A stretch of 64,000 bases of DNA, from the NCBI RefSeq assembly GCF_004353525.1, contig NZ_CP085524.1:124001-188000 (forward strand), read 5' to 3'. Both the position numbers and the translations under genes were made by a program. A model generated the notes under the pieces. That model saw nothing but the letters and a program-made list of their open reading frames with translations. It had not been told where the DNA came from and made no database searches. Shown piece by piece: positions 53,803 through 61,453 of this stretch; position 1 is the stretch's first letter, and every line of letters starts with the position of its first letter. Source of the DNA: Zhaonella formicivorans (GTDB taxonomy: Bacteria > Bacillota > DUOV01 > Zhaonellaceae).

Positions 53803-54687
53803 ATGGTGACTGATTTGTCAGCAAATAATAATATAAAAAAACCTACCACATTTGAGGAACAAATTGAAATATTAAAAGCGCGAAACATGGTTATTTCAGA
53901 TGTGGAGAAGGCAAAAAATATCTTAAAAAGAATAAGCTATTATCGCTTAAGTGCATATATGCTGACACTAAAAGAAAATGACAGGTTTTATGACGGTATT
54001 TCTCTTGAAGATGTTTATAACCTTTACGAATTTGATAAGAAATTAAGAAATTTGCTGTTGGGTATGCTCGAAAGCATAGAAATAACTTTCAGGACTCATA
54101 TAGCATATTTACTTGCGCATAAATATGGACCTATAGGATATCTAGACAAAAACAATTTCCAAAATGATCAATTTCACAATGACATGATTTTACAAATTAA
54201 CAAAGAAATAGACAGAAGTGATGAATTGTTTATCAAGCACTATAAGGATAAGTATAAAGGAATATTTCCTATATGGGTTGCAATTGAAGTTACATCCTTT
54301 GGGTTATTATCAAAGATTTTTTCAAATATGAAAAGTGAAGACAAAAAAGAAATAGCCGAAAATTATTATCATATTCCCTATAAGTATATTGAAAGCTGGC
54401 TATATGTCTTTTCTACTATTAGAAATATTTGTGCCCATTATGGTAGACTTTATAATCGTAAACTGACAATTACACCTCGTTTAGACAAAAAAGATAAAAT
54501 GAAAGGCATTGACAATAATAGTTTTTTTTCAGTTCTATATGTAATGGGAAAGGTCTATTTAAACAAGCCTGCGTGGGATTCTTTTGTAACTAACATTAAG
54601 TCATTAATCGAAGAATATGAAAATGCAGATATAAAGCTGATGGGTTTCCCAGCAAAATGGGAAACATTATTAAGACAGGTACAGTAA
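53803..54687 (+). CDS. Abi_2 (AbiD/AbiF-like) HEPN protein
   Basis: 294 residues of the Abi_2 family: TTFEEQIEILKARNMVI, ISYYRLSAYMLTLKE, YEFDKKLRNLLLGMLESIEI, and near residue 207 RNICAHYGRLYNR, an R-x4-6-H motif of HEPN ribonucleases. Such proteins abort phage infection by cleaving RNA; AbiF-type members are held inactive by an adjacent small RNA. The gene has its own promoter within the phage early-late junction and is AT-rich, so it is a cargo (moron) gene that protects the lysogen. ATG 53803 has a modest site (GTGAGGG). Intact. Confidence 0.9.
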   Translation: MVTDLSANNNIKKPTTFEEQIEILKARNMVISDVEKAKNILKRISYYRLSAYMLTLKENDRFYDGISLEDVYNLYEFDKKLRNLLLGMLESIEITFRTHIAYLLAHKYGPIGYLDKNNFQNDQFHNDMILQINKEIDRSDELFIKHYKDKYKGIFPIWVAIEVTSFGLLSKIFSNMKSEDKKEIAENYYHIPYKYIESWLYVFSTIRNICAHYGRLYNRKLTITPRLDKKDKMKGIDNNSFFSVLYVMGKVYLNKPAWDSFVTNIKSLIEEYENADIKLMGFPAKWETLLRQVQ

Positions 54688-54750
54688 AAGTACAGTAAAA
54701 GTACAGTAAAGTGCCAGTGACATGTCATTTTTCCTATGCTAAAATTTAAG
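54679..54750 (+). promoter_or_regulatory. Candidate late promoter with 11-bp tandem repeats
   Basis: GTACAGTAAAA repeats three times (54679, 54690, 54701; last copy ends in G), spanning the abi stop codon. Next come GTGCCAGTGACATGTCA and TATGCTAAAAT, a -10-like element at about 54735. Position after the ArpU-like regulator suggests an activator-dependent late promoter. Confidence 0.5.
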
Positions 54751-54769
54751 CTGAAGAAGTATAGATATT

Positions 54770-54799
54770 ACTCTCGGTTTTGCCGCCGGGAGTTTTTTT
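54770..54799 (+). terminator. Terminator just downstream of the candidate late promoter
   Basis: ACTCTCGG-TTTTGCCG-CCGGGAGT, one G-T pair, followed by seven T. An RNA from the promoter above would be only about 50 nt unless antiterminated. Confidence 0.75.
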
Positions 54800-54931
54800 A
54801 TTGCCTGAAAAACGGAGAGATATATATAATTAAATGCAAAGGCTGTATCTGGGGAACATGGCTTACACGAAAAAAGGTGTACTGCATGTTCCCTATTTGT
54901 TTTAAGGAACAGAGGAAACGAGGGATAGAAA

Positions 54932-55297
54932 ATGCCAAGGAAACCAAAACGTCCTTGCTCTTATCCCGGGTGCCCAGCATTAACGGAGGACAGGTATTGC
55001 CTAGAACACAAGAAAAAGTCGGACATGGCATATAACCGGCAGCGTGGGTCGTCAACGCAGCAGGGATATAATGCCCGTTGGCGTGCGGCGAGGAAGCGTT
55101 ACCTTGCGGAGCATCCTCTTTGTGCCCAGTGTTTAAAACAGGGGAAGCTGATACCGGCTACTGTGGTTGACCATATTGTACCCCACAAGGGCGACCAGCG
55201 GTTGTTTTGGGATGAGAGCAATTGGCAGGCCCTCTGTAAGATTTGTCATGACTCAAAGACTGCCCGAGAGGACGGACGTTGGGGCAAGGGGGGCTGA
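54932..55297 (+). CDS. HNH endonuclease
   Basis: 121 residues. HNH signature: CAQCLKQGKLIPATVVDHIVPHKGD (first Cys pair and DH), then NWQALCKICHDSKT (N and second Cys pair). A Zn site CSYPGCPAL...CLEHKK precedes it. In HK97-type phages this gene sits just left of cos and assists terminase in genome packaging. ATG 54932 follows GAGGGATAGAAA. Intact. Confidence 0.92.
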   Translation: MPRKPKRPCSYPGCPALTEDRYCLEHKKKSDMAYNRQRGSSTQQGYNARWRAARKRYLAEHPLCAQCLKQGKLIPATVVDHIVPHKGDQRLFWDESNWQALCKICHDSKTAREDGRWGKGG

Positions 55298-55520
55298 AAT
55301 CCTCCCAAGGCGGGCACCGAGAGCGGGCGCGCGGTCATGCGCGAAAAGTCGCGAAATTCAAGGCGGGGGGTTAAGACGGTTGCAAAATACCAAACCCCAT
55401 ACAGAAGGCGGATTAACGAAGAATGGGCATGCTTGAAAAAGCCGCAAAACACCGGCTATTTTCAGGCATTTTTTATATTTTTTAATTAGGGCATTTGGAA
55501 ACAAAAGGAAGGTGGCGTTT
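55298..55520. other. Intergenic GC-rich stretch, candidate cos region
   Basis: No gene. 55300-55372 is far more GC-rich than its surroundings, with CGCGC-GGTCAT-GCGCG and repeated GTCGCG/GCGCG and GGCGGG blocks. In HK97-like phages cos lies between HNH and terminase genes. A short AGCCG...CGGCT hairpin with T-tract at 55440-55465 may end the HNH transcript. Confidence 0.4.
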
Positions 55521-56855
55521 TTGGATATTCAGAAGGTTTCGATAGACAAACTGAACCCTGCAAAATTCAACCCAAGAAAAGATTTGAAGCCGGGTGATAA
55601 GGAATACGAAAAGTTGAAGCGCTCTATAACCGAGTTTGGCTATGTAGAGCCGATTATTTGGAATAAGCAGACCGGAAATGTTGTCGGTGGCCACCAGCGG
55701 CTTAAAGTATTGCAGGAAATGGGGCAGACGGAGATCGACTGTGTGGTTATCGACTTGCCGGAGGACAGAGAAAAGGCATTGAATGTTGCCCTTAATAAAA
55801 TCCAAGGTGAATGGGATGTGCTGAAACTCTCAGAACTCATTGCTGAATTAGACAAATCTATGTTTGATATAACGCTTACCGGTTTTGATGCTGCGGAGAT
55901 TGATGAATTGATGGAGAGCTTCCACTCTACCACCTGCAAGCAGGATGAGTTTGATGTGGATAAAGCCTATGACGATATTTCGCAAAAGGAAACCTTGACA
56001 CAAAAAGGAGACATCTGGAGACTGGGTAGGCACCGCTTGATGTGTGGCGACAGCACTAAGCACGAGGATTTTATTGCGCTGATGGACGGGCGAAAAGCCC
56101 AGCTTTGCGTTACATCGCCGCCCTATGGCGTGGGTAAGGACTATGAAAAGAAGGGTATTGAGCCGTGGTTTGAAACGATGCGCCCGGTTATCAAGAACGT
56201 CTGTAGGTTCTCTGAAATTGTGTGCTGGAACCTGGGCGACCTTTACGCCACAGGCTCGCAATTTATCGAGCCCACCACCATGTATTCTCTGGATATGTTC
56301 CGGGAGCAGGGTTTTCGCCCCATATGGATCCGCATCTGGGAGAAGCAGGGGATGAACTTCGGCGTAGGGCCCTACCACCTGGTTTCCAATAAGCCGGTGC
56401 AGCAGTACGAATACATCTCGGCTCTGGCGGATGTGGAACTGCAAAAGCAGACCGAAGAGGACATACCAGACGAATACAACTTTCTGGTGGGCATGGCACG
56501 GCATAACTATAAATTTGTCAGGCGCCTTACCAAAGAGGAGAGGAAAAACTGGGGCTACAAGGGCATCTGGCGCATCAATACTGTCCGGGCCAACAAGGAG
56601 CACCCGGCCATGTTCCCGGTAGAGCTTCCCTGGCGTTGTATCAAGATGCACTCCGACAGGGACGGCATTATACTTGAACCTTTTACAGGTTCTGGAACAA
56701 CCATCATTGCAACGGAGCAGCTTGAAAGAAGCTGCTTTGGTATGGAGATAAGCCCCGTATACTGCGACCTTGCCATCAGGCGGTGGGAGGAATTTACCGG
56801 ACAGAAGGCAGAGAGGATATGCAATGCATATGAGGAAGGCGGTGGCAACGGATGA
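55521..56855 (+). CDS. ParB-like domain / DNA methyltransferase fusion (copy 1)
   Basis: About 444 residues. N-terminal ParB/sulfiredoxin-like domain (about 1-95: FNPRKDLKPGD, GYVEPIIWN, VVGGHQRLKVL) and a beta-class DNA methyltransferase (about 155-440) with TSPPYGVG (motif IV, S/TPPY form, often N4-cytosine) and EPFTGSGTTIIATEQL (motif I). Phages use such enzymes to protect their DNA from restriction, which fits a host with a type I system. TTG 55521 is preferred because AAGGAAGG is 8 bases upstream and it aligns with the start of copy 2. Stop overlaps the start of copy 2 (ATGA). Confidence 0.88.
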   Translation: MDIQKVSIDKLNPAKFNPRKDLKPGDKEYEKLKRSITEFGYVEPIIWNKQTGNVVGGHQRLKVLQEMGQTEIDCVVIDLPEDREKALNVALNKIQGEWDVLKLSELIAELDKSMFDITLTGFDAAEIDELMESFHSTTCKQDEFDVDKAYDDISQKETLTQKGDIWRLGRHRLMCGDSTKHEDFIALMDGRKAQLCVTSPPYGVGKDYEKKGIEPWFETMRPVIKNVCRFSEIVCWNLGDLYATGSQFIEPTTMYSLDMFREQGFRPIWIRIWEKQGMNFGVGPYHLVSNKPVQQYEYISALADVELQKQTEEDIPDEYNFLVGMARHNYKFVRRLTKEERKNWGYKGIWRINTVRANKEHPAMFPVELPWRCIKMHSDRDGIILEPFTGSGTTIIATEQLERSCFGMEISPVYCDLAIRRWEEFTGQKAERICNAYEEGGGNG

Positions 56856-57649
56856 ACCTACAGAAAATCGCGATAGATAAACTTAAGCTTGCCAAATACA
56901 ACCCGAGAAAAGACCTTAAGCCCGGCGATCCGGAATATGAAAAACTCAAACGGTCGATTCTGGAGTTTGGTTATGTGGAGCCAATAGTCTGGAACAGCCA
57001 TACAGGGAATGTAGTGGGAGGCCACCAGAGATTAAAAATTTTAAAAGAACAAGGGCTTAAAGAAGTGGACTGCGTTGTTGTGGACATGGACGAACAGCGG
57101 GAAAAGGCCCTTAATGTCGCCCTGAACAAAGTGCGGGGGGATTGGGACCTGCCGCTCCTTAAAGATTTACTTCAAGAATTGGACAAGGCGATGTTCGACG
57201 TTTCCCTTACCGGCTTTGACGCGGCAGAAGTGGATGAGCTTCTTTCCAAGGTGCACGATAAGGAGGTCAAAGAGGACGATTTCGACGCAGAAAAAGCTAT
57301 CGCGGAAATCAAGGAGCCGGTTTCAAAATATGGGGACATCTGGCTTCTCGGCAGGCATCGGCTGATGTGCGGGGACGCCACTTGCCTTTCCGACATTTTG
57401 ACCCTGATGGATGGAAAGAAGGCCAACATGTGCATCACCGACCCACCCTACAACGTGAACTATGAAGGCGCAACCCAGGACAAACTGAAAATCATCAACG
57501 ATAAAATGGCCAGCGGGAAGTTTTATGAGTTTCTATTTCATGCTTTTAAAAACATATTTGAGGTATTGGACGACGGGTGTGCAGTTTTGGGGAACAAAAA
57601 CATATATCTGAGGTTCAAAAGCAGCCGGTACAGGCTTAAAGATACTTGA
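56852..57649 (+). pseudogene. ParB-like domain / DNA methyltransferase fusion (copy 2), truncated
   Basis: 265 residues of a protein that should be about 410-420. The ParB-like domain is complete and closely parallels copy 1 (YNPRKDLKPGDPEYEKLKRS). The methyltransferase begins normally (LGRHRLMCGD, TDPPYNVNYEG, motif IV of DPPY form) but stops after EVLDDGCAV; the tail NIYLRFKSSRYRLKDT is out of character and motif I (FxGxG) is missing. A deletion joining this gene to the fragment at 57719 explains this. Without the SAM-binding motif it cannot methylate. Confidence 0.82.
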
Positions 57650-57718
57650 CTTCCTGTGCTTAAAGAGCGTTAATTCTACTTACAAAAAGCACAAGGGAGG
57701 TATTATCAATAAATTTAG

Positions 57719-58000
57719 GCCTACATTCAGCTCGTACAGGCCGTAAATAAACAGGCTCTAACACAGAAACATTCCACGCCTAAGCTAACAAAGAACGAAA
57801 ATGAAAAGTATGCTATCAGGGTGTGGCTTTTGAGGATAGGTTTTGTCGGTGATGCGTATAAGACCAGCCGTAAACTTCTGCTTGAAAGGCTTTCCGGAAA
57901 CAGCGCCTTCCGTACAGAGGAGGCCGCACAAAAGGTGGCAATGCAGAGGGCCAATCGGAAAAAAGAAGCAGAAGGTGTAGAGGTGGCGGCTGCAGTATGA
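57719..58000 (+). pseudogene. 3' fragment of a phage 'virulence-like' gene
   Basis: Open frame of 93 codons without a start: QLVQAVNKQALTQKH, NEKYAIRVWLLRIGFVGD, YKTSRKLLLERLSGNSAFR. This matches my memory of the C-terminal end of a protein usually found after ParB-methyltransferases in clostridial prophages (often annotated virulence-related). An in-frame TAG at 57716 precedes it. Its 5' part was lost, most simply by the same deletion that truncated the methyltransferase. Confidence 0.65.
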
Positions 58001-58092
58001 AACAGGCCCATTTTTTTAGAAAAATCTCAACACTTGAGGAACTGAAGGAGCACACACTGGCTGAAGAGAAAAATCGAGGGAAGCCCAAGTAA
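57997..58092 (+). CDS. Small phage ORF (31 residues)
   Basis: ATG overlaps the stop of the preceding fragment (ATGA). Charged helical peptide (ISTLEELKEHTLAEEKNRG). No family recognised; coupling suggests it was translated with the lost gene. Its end lies inside a terminator stem. Confidence 0.4.
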   Translation: MKQAHFFRKISTLEELKEHTLAEEKNRGKPK

Positions 58093-58106
58093 AGGCTTCC
58101 TTTTTT
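58078..58106 (+). terminator. Terminator before terminase genes
   Basis: GGAAGCC-CAAGTAAA-GGCTTCC followed by six T. Confidence 0.85.
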
Positions 58107-58140
58107 CATGTTGTTTTTATGAAGAGGGAGGTGAAAGACG

Positions 58141-58620
58141 ATGGCGACCAGAGGAAGAAAACCAAAGCCAACAGCCCTTAAGGTACTCGAGGGAAATCCC
58201 GGTAAGCGTCCACTTAACATGAATGAGCCAAAACCAGAGAAAAAGGAGCCGAAGTGCCCTTCCTGGCTTGAGCCGGAGGCAAAGAAGGAGTGGCGCAGAA
58301 TGTCCAAGCAGCTTGAGGAACTGGGGGTGCTGACACAGGTGGATGCCGCAGCCTTTGCAGGCTATTGCCAGGCCTATGCACGCTGGAAAGAGGCGGAGGA
58401 ATTTCTCTCCAAGCACGGTACCATTTTTAAGACACCGTCGGGATATATCCAGCAGGTGCCGCAGGTATCCATCGCCCAGACCTACCTTAAGATAATGAGG
58501 GATTTCTGTTCGGAATTTGGACTTACGCCTTCCAGCCGCTCCAGAATTGCTGTTGATAATGCCGTAAAAGATAGCGCCGACCCCATGGAAAAGCTGCTTA
58601 TGAGGAGGCATAACGGGTAA
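58141..58620 (+). CDS. terS: P27-family phage terminase small subunit
   Basis: 159 residues. N-terminal RGRKPKPTALKVLEGNPGKR and PEAKKEWRRM, LTQVDAAAFAGYCQAYARW are hallmarks of the P27 family; it recognises the packaging site and loads the large subunit. ATG 58141 follows GAGGGAGGTGAAAGACG. Stop overlaps the terL start by one base. Intact. Confidence 0.94.
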   Translation: MATRGRKPKPTALKVLEGNPGKRPLNMNEPKPEKKEPKCPSWLEPEAKKEWRRMSKQLEELGVLTQVDAAAFAGYCQAYARWKEAEEFLSKHGTIFKTPSGYIQQVPQVSIAQTYLKIMRDFCSEFGLTPSSRSRIAVDNAVKDSADPMEKLLMRRHNG

Positions 58621-60164
58621 TGTATGACGATAGGAAAGCGCAGCATGCGGTGGACTTTATCCAAAATCTGAAGCACACCAAGGGCATCTGGTATGGGGTG
58701 CCCTTTGAACTCCTCCCCTGGCAGGACAAAATCATCCGGGATATTTTTGGAACGGTCAAGGAAAACGGGTACAGGCAATATAACACCGCGTATGTGGAAA
58801 TACCGAAAAAGCAAGGTAAAAGTGAGATGGCTGCAGCGGTGGCTCTCTACCTCACCTGCGCTGATGGTGAATGGGGTGCGGAAGTTTACGGTTGTGCTTC
58901 TGACAGGCAGCAGGCCTCCATTGTTTTTGATGTTGCGGTGGATATGGTGGAGCAGTGTCCGGCCCTGAAAAAGAGAATCAAACCGGTGCTCTCTCAGAAA
59001 CGGCTAGTATATACACCGCTCAACAGCTTTTATCAGGTACTCTCGGCTGAAGCCTATACCAAGCATGGATTGAATGTGCATGGTGTAGTATTTGATGAAC
59101 TGCATGCCCAGCCAACAAGGGAACTGTACGATGTTATGACCAAAGGTTCCGGTGATGCCCGGATGCAGCCATTGTTTTTCCTCATAACGACTGCAGGGAC
59201 TGACCGCAACAGCATCTGCTGGGAGATCCACCAAAAGGCTGAGGATATTTTAAAGGGGCGGAAAATCGACCCTACTTTTTATCCTGTCATCTACGGCATT
59301 GATGATGATGACGACTGGACAGATGAAAGAAACTGGTACAAAGCTAACCCGTCCTTGGGTGTGACGGTGGATATAGATAAGATGAGGGATGCCTTTAACA
59401 GCGCCAAAGATAATCCAGCGGAGGAAAATCTATTCCGGCAGCTTCGGTTAAACCAATGGGTGAAGCAGTCGGTCAGGTGGATGCAGATGGACAAATGGGA
59501 TGCCTGCACCTTTCCCGTTAATGCGGAGGAACTCCGAGGGCGAATTTGCTATGGAGGCTTAGACTTATCCTCTACGACAGACATAACTGCTTTCGTGCTG
59601 GTATTTCCACCGCAAGACGAGGAGGACAAGTATCAGGTGCTACCCTTTTTCTGGATTCCGGAGGAGAACCTTCAGATTCGGGTGCGGCGTGACCATGTGC
59701 CCTATGATGTATGGGAAAGATAAGGATATCTTAAAACCACTGAGGGAAATGTTGTGCACTATGGCTTTATCGAAGCCTTTATTGAAGAACTGGGCACCAA
59801 ATATAACATCAAAGAAATTGTCTTTGACCGCTGGGGGGCGGTCCAGATGGTGCAAAACCTTGAGGGCATGGGCTTTACGGTAGTGCCCTTCGGGCAAGGG
59901 TATAAGGATATGTCACCGCCCACCAAGGAACTTATGAAGCTGGTACTGGAAGGGAAAATCGCCCATGGAGGAAACCTGGTGCTGCGCTGGATGATGGACA
60001 ATATCTATGTTAAAACCGACCCGGCAGGCAATATCAAGCCGGACAAAGAAAAAAGCACCGAGCGGATTGACGGTGCTGTTGCGCTTATAATGGCTCTCGA
60101 TAGAGCAGTTAGACATCAGAATAGAGGGTCTGTGTATGACAACAGAGGGATTCTTGTGCTATAG
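58620..60164 (+). pseudogene. terL: Phage terminase large subunit with in-frame TAA
   Basis: 514 codons interrupted at codon 368 by TAA (59721-59723); the same frame continues as GYLKTTEGNVVHYGFIEAF to the normal end. Before the stop: EIPKKQGKSEMAAA (Walker A) and VVFDELHAQPTR (Walker B) of the packaging ATPase, and GGLDLSSTTDITAF starting the nuclease domain; after it: VFDRWGAVQMVQ and the nuclease end ERIDGAVALIMALDRA. The stop replaces what is most likely Gln (CAA to TAA). The nuclease is cut from the motor, so packaging should fail. Confidence 0.93.
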
Positions 60165-60169
60165 AATTT

Positions 60170-60583
60170 TTATTTGTTAATTTCCTCTATTTTTCGAACA
60201 ACCCTCATGGTAGCATTTCCAACATATTTGTAAACAGTGGCTGATGTTACAAATTCAGCAGAGCAGGATTTTGGCATGTCTTTTTGTGTATCGGGCTGAT
60301 AGCCAAAAGGTTCTAAAATAGTTTTTACCATCCGTCCCAGTGCTTGTTTTGTGAAATTATCAGTTAAATCAAAAGTAGGTGATGGGAGATTTTTATAATA
60401 ATTTTCTACTTCTTGAATGCAGGCAGATAAAGCAGGTTTATCTGCTTCGGTTGCGTCTATCATTGCGATAATGTTATCGTCCTTTGACAGGATGTTTTCA
60501 AAAATATGGATCGCTTCCGGATTGCCGTCAAATTTTTTACAGTTTGGGTTTTGGGCAATAAAATCCCTAAATGATGCTTTCGT
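60170..60583 (-). CDS. Unknown protein with ACG at the start position
   Basis: About 137 residues, not recognised. AGGAGGG (complement of 60591-60597) stands 7 bases before an ACG codon at 60583-60581 exactly where an ATG is expected; the frame is open from there. The first in-frame ATG is 40 codons later (60463) without a ribosome site. Content: KASFRDFIAQNPNCKKFDGN, NIIAMIDATEADKPALSAC, SAEFVTSATVYKYVGNATM. It runs against the phage genes and has its own palindromic promoter, so it is a moron gene. Either ACG serves as a weak start or the gene lost its start by one transition. Confidence 0.6.
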   Translation of the reverse strand, partial: TKASFRDFIAQNPNCKKFDGNPEAIHIFENILSKDDNIIAMIDATEADKPALSACIQEVENYYKNLPSPTFDLTDNFTKQALGRMVKTILEPFGYQPDTQKDMPKSCSAEFVTSATVYKYVGNATMRVVRKIEEINK

Positions 60584-60606
60584 AGGTTATCCCTCCTAAA
60601 AAAAGA

Positions 60607-60648
60607 TTTTTACATATGTATTATCACATATGTAAAAATAAATGTCAA
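60607..60648 (-). promoter_or_regulatory. Promoter with -10 element inside a perfect 13-bp palindrome
   Basis: Minus-strand TTGACA (complement of 60643-60648), 17-bp spacer, GATAAT (complement of 60620-60625). The -10 is the centre of TTTTTACATATGT-ATTATC-ACATATGTAAAAA (60607-60638). Confidence 0.85.
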
Positions 60649-60732
60649 CACTATAGAAAAACTTTAATTTATTTTTTATTGAAGATTTGAGGGCTTCAGG
60701 TATAAATATTCTAAGTCCCTTCATTGTTGCTG

Positions 60733-60761
60733 TTGTATTTTACGAAGAATATTGCTATAAT
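60733..60761 (+). promoter_or_regulatory. Promoter of toxin-antitoxin pair
   Basis: TTGTAT (60733-60738), 17-bp spacer, TATAAT (60756-60761). Confidence 0.65.
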
Positions 60762-60792
60762 AATAACAGCAAAAAGGGAAAGGAGATTTATT

Positions 60793-61047
60793 ATGCCTAA
60801 CATTAAGCCGATTTCTGATTTAAGGAATTACAATGAAGTGTTGCGCAGCATAGAGGAGGGTTCACCGGTCTTTTTAACAAAAAATGGCCGCGGCCGCTAT
60901 GTGATAATGGATATACAGGAATATGAAAAAATGCAGGCGAAATTAAAATTGCTTATTGAACTTGCTAAAGGTGAAAAGGCGGGGCAGGAAAATGGATGGC
61001 TAACCATTGATGAACTAGAAGCATCCCTGGGGGTAACGAATGGTTAA
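60793..61047 (+). CDS. Phd/YefM-like antitoxin
   Basis: 84 residues. IKPISDLRNYNEVLRSIEEG and PVFLTKNGRGRYVIMDIQEYEKM are the DNA-binding fold of Phd/YefM antitoxins; the acidic C-terminal part (WLTIDELEASLG) would wrap the toxin. ATG 60793 follows AAAGGAGA; the upstream in-frame extension lacks a site. Overlaps the toxin gene by 8 bases, the usual coupling. It represses its own promoter in known pairs. Confidence 0.9.
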   Translation: MPNIKPISDLRNYNEVLRSIEEGSPVFLTKNGRGRYVIMDIQEYEKMQAKLKLLIELAKGEKAGQENGWLTIDELEASLGVTNG

Positions 61048-61372
61048 TCTTAAAATCTCGCCCAAAGCGCAAAAGGATATGCTGGAGATAAAAGAATATA
61101 TCTCCGAGGAATTAGGTAATCCTACAGCAGCAACGAATGTGCTGGCCAAAATCACCAAACGATTCAGAGATCTTATGGAATTCCCGTTGATTGGAACGCC
61201 CTTGTCCTCTGTTATTAAAATTGAAACAAGCTATCGTTACCTTGTGTGTGGGCAATATACAGCTTTTTACCGTTATGAAAATGATACTGTATATGTGGAC
61301 AGAGTGCTATATGGCAAACGAGATTTTATGCGAATCCTCTTTGGGGATGTTGCAGAGGAAGAAGACAACTGA
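61040..61372 (+). CDS. ParE/RelE-family toxin
   Basis: 110 residues. KISPKAQKDMLEIKEYISEE, NPTAATNVLAKI and YRYLVCGQYTAFYRYENDTVYVDRVLYGKRD match the ParE/RelE fold; members poison gyrase or cleave mRNA on ribosomes. ATG 61040 overlaps the antitoxin end. Inserted with its antitoxin between terminase and portal, where structural phage genes are usually contiguous, so it is cargo that stabilises the prophage. Confidence 0.9.
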   Translation: MVNLKISPKAQKDMLEIKEYISEELGNPTAATNVLAKITKRFRDLMEFPLIGTPLSSVIKIETSYRYLVCGQYTAFYRYENDTVYVDRVLYGKRDFMRILFGDVAEEEDN

Positions 61373-61453
61373 TTATCAAATATAAGATTTTGATTGGTAA
61401 GAGCATCGCTTAGACGGTGCTTTTTTCATGCCTTTTTTTCAGGAGGATCGAGC

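Noticed and set aside
54834-54905. 23-codon frame before the HNH gene
   Set aside because: Ribosome site too far from the ATG and no recognisable product.
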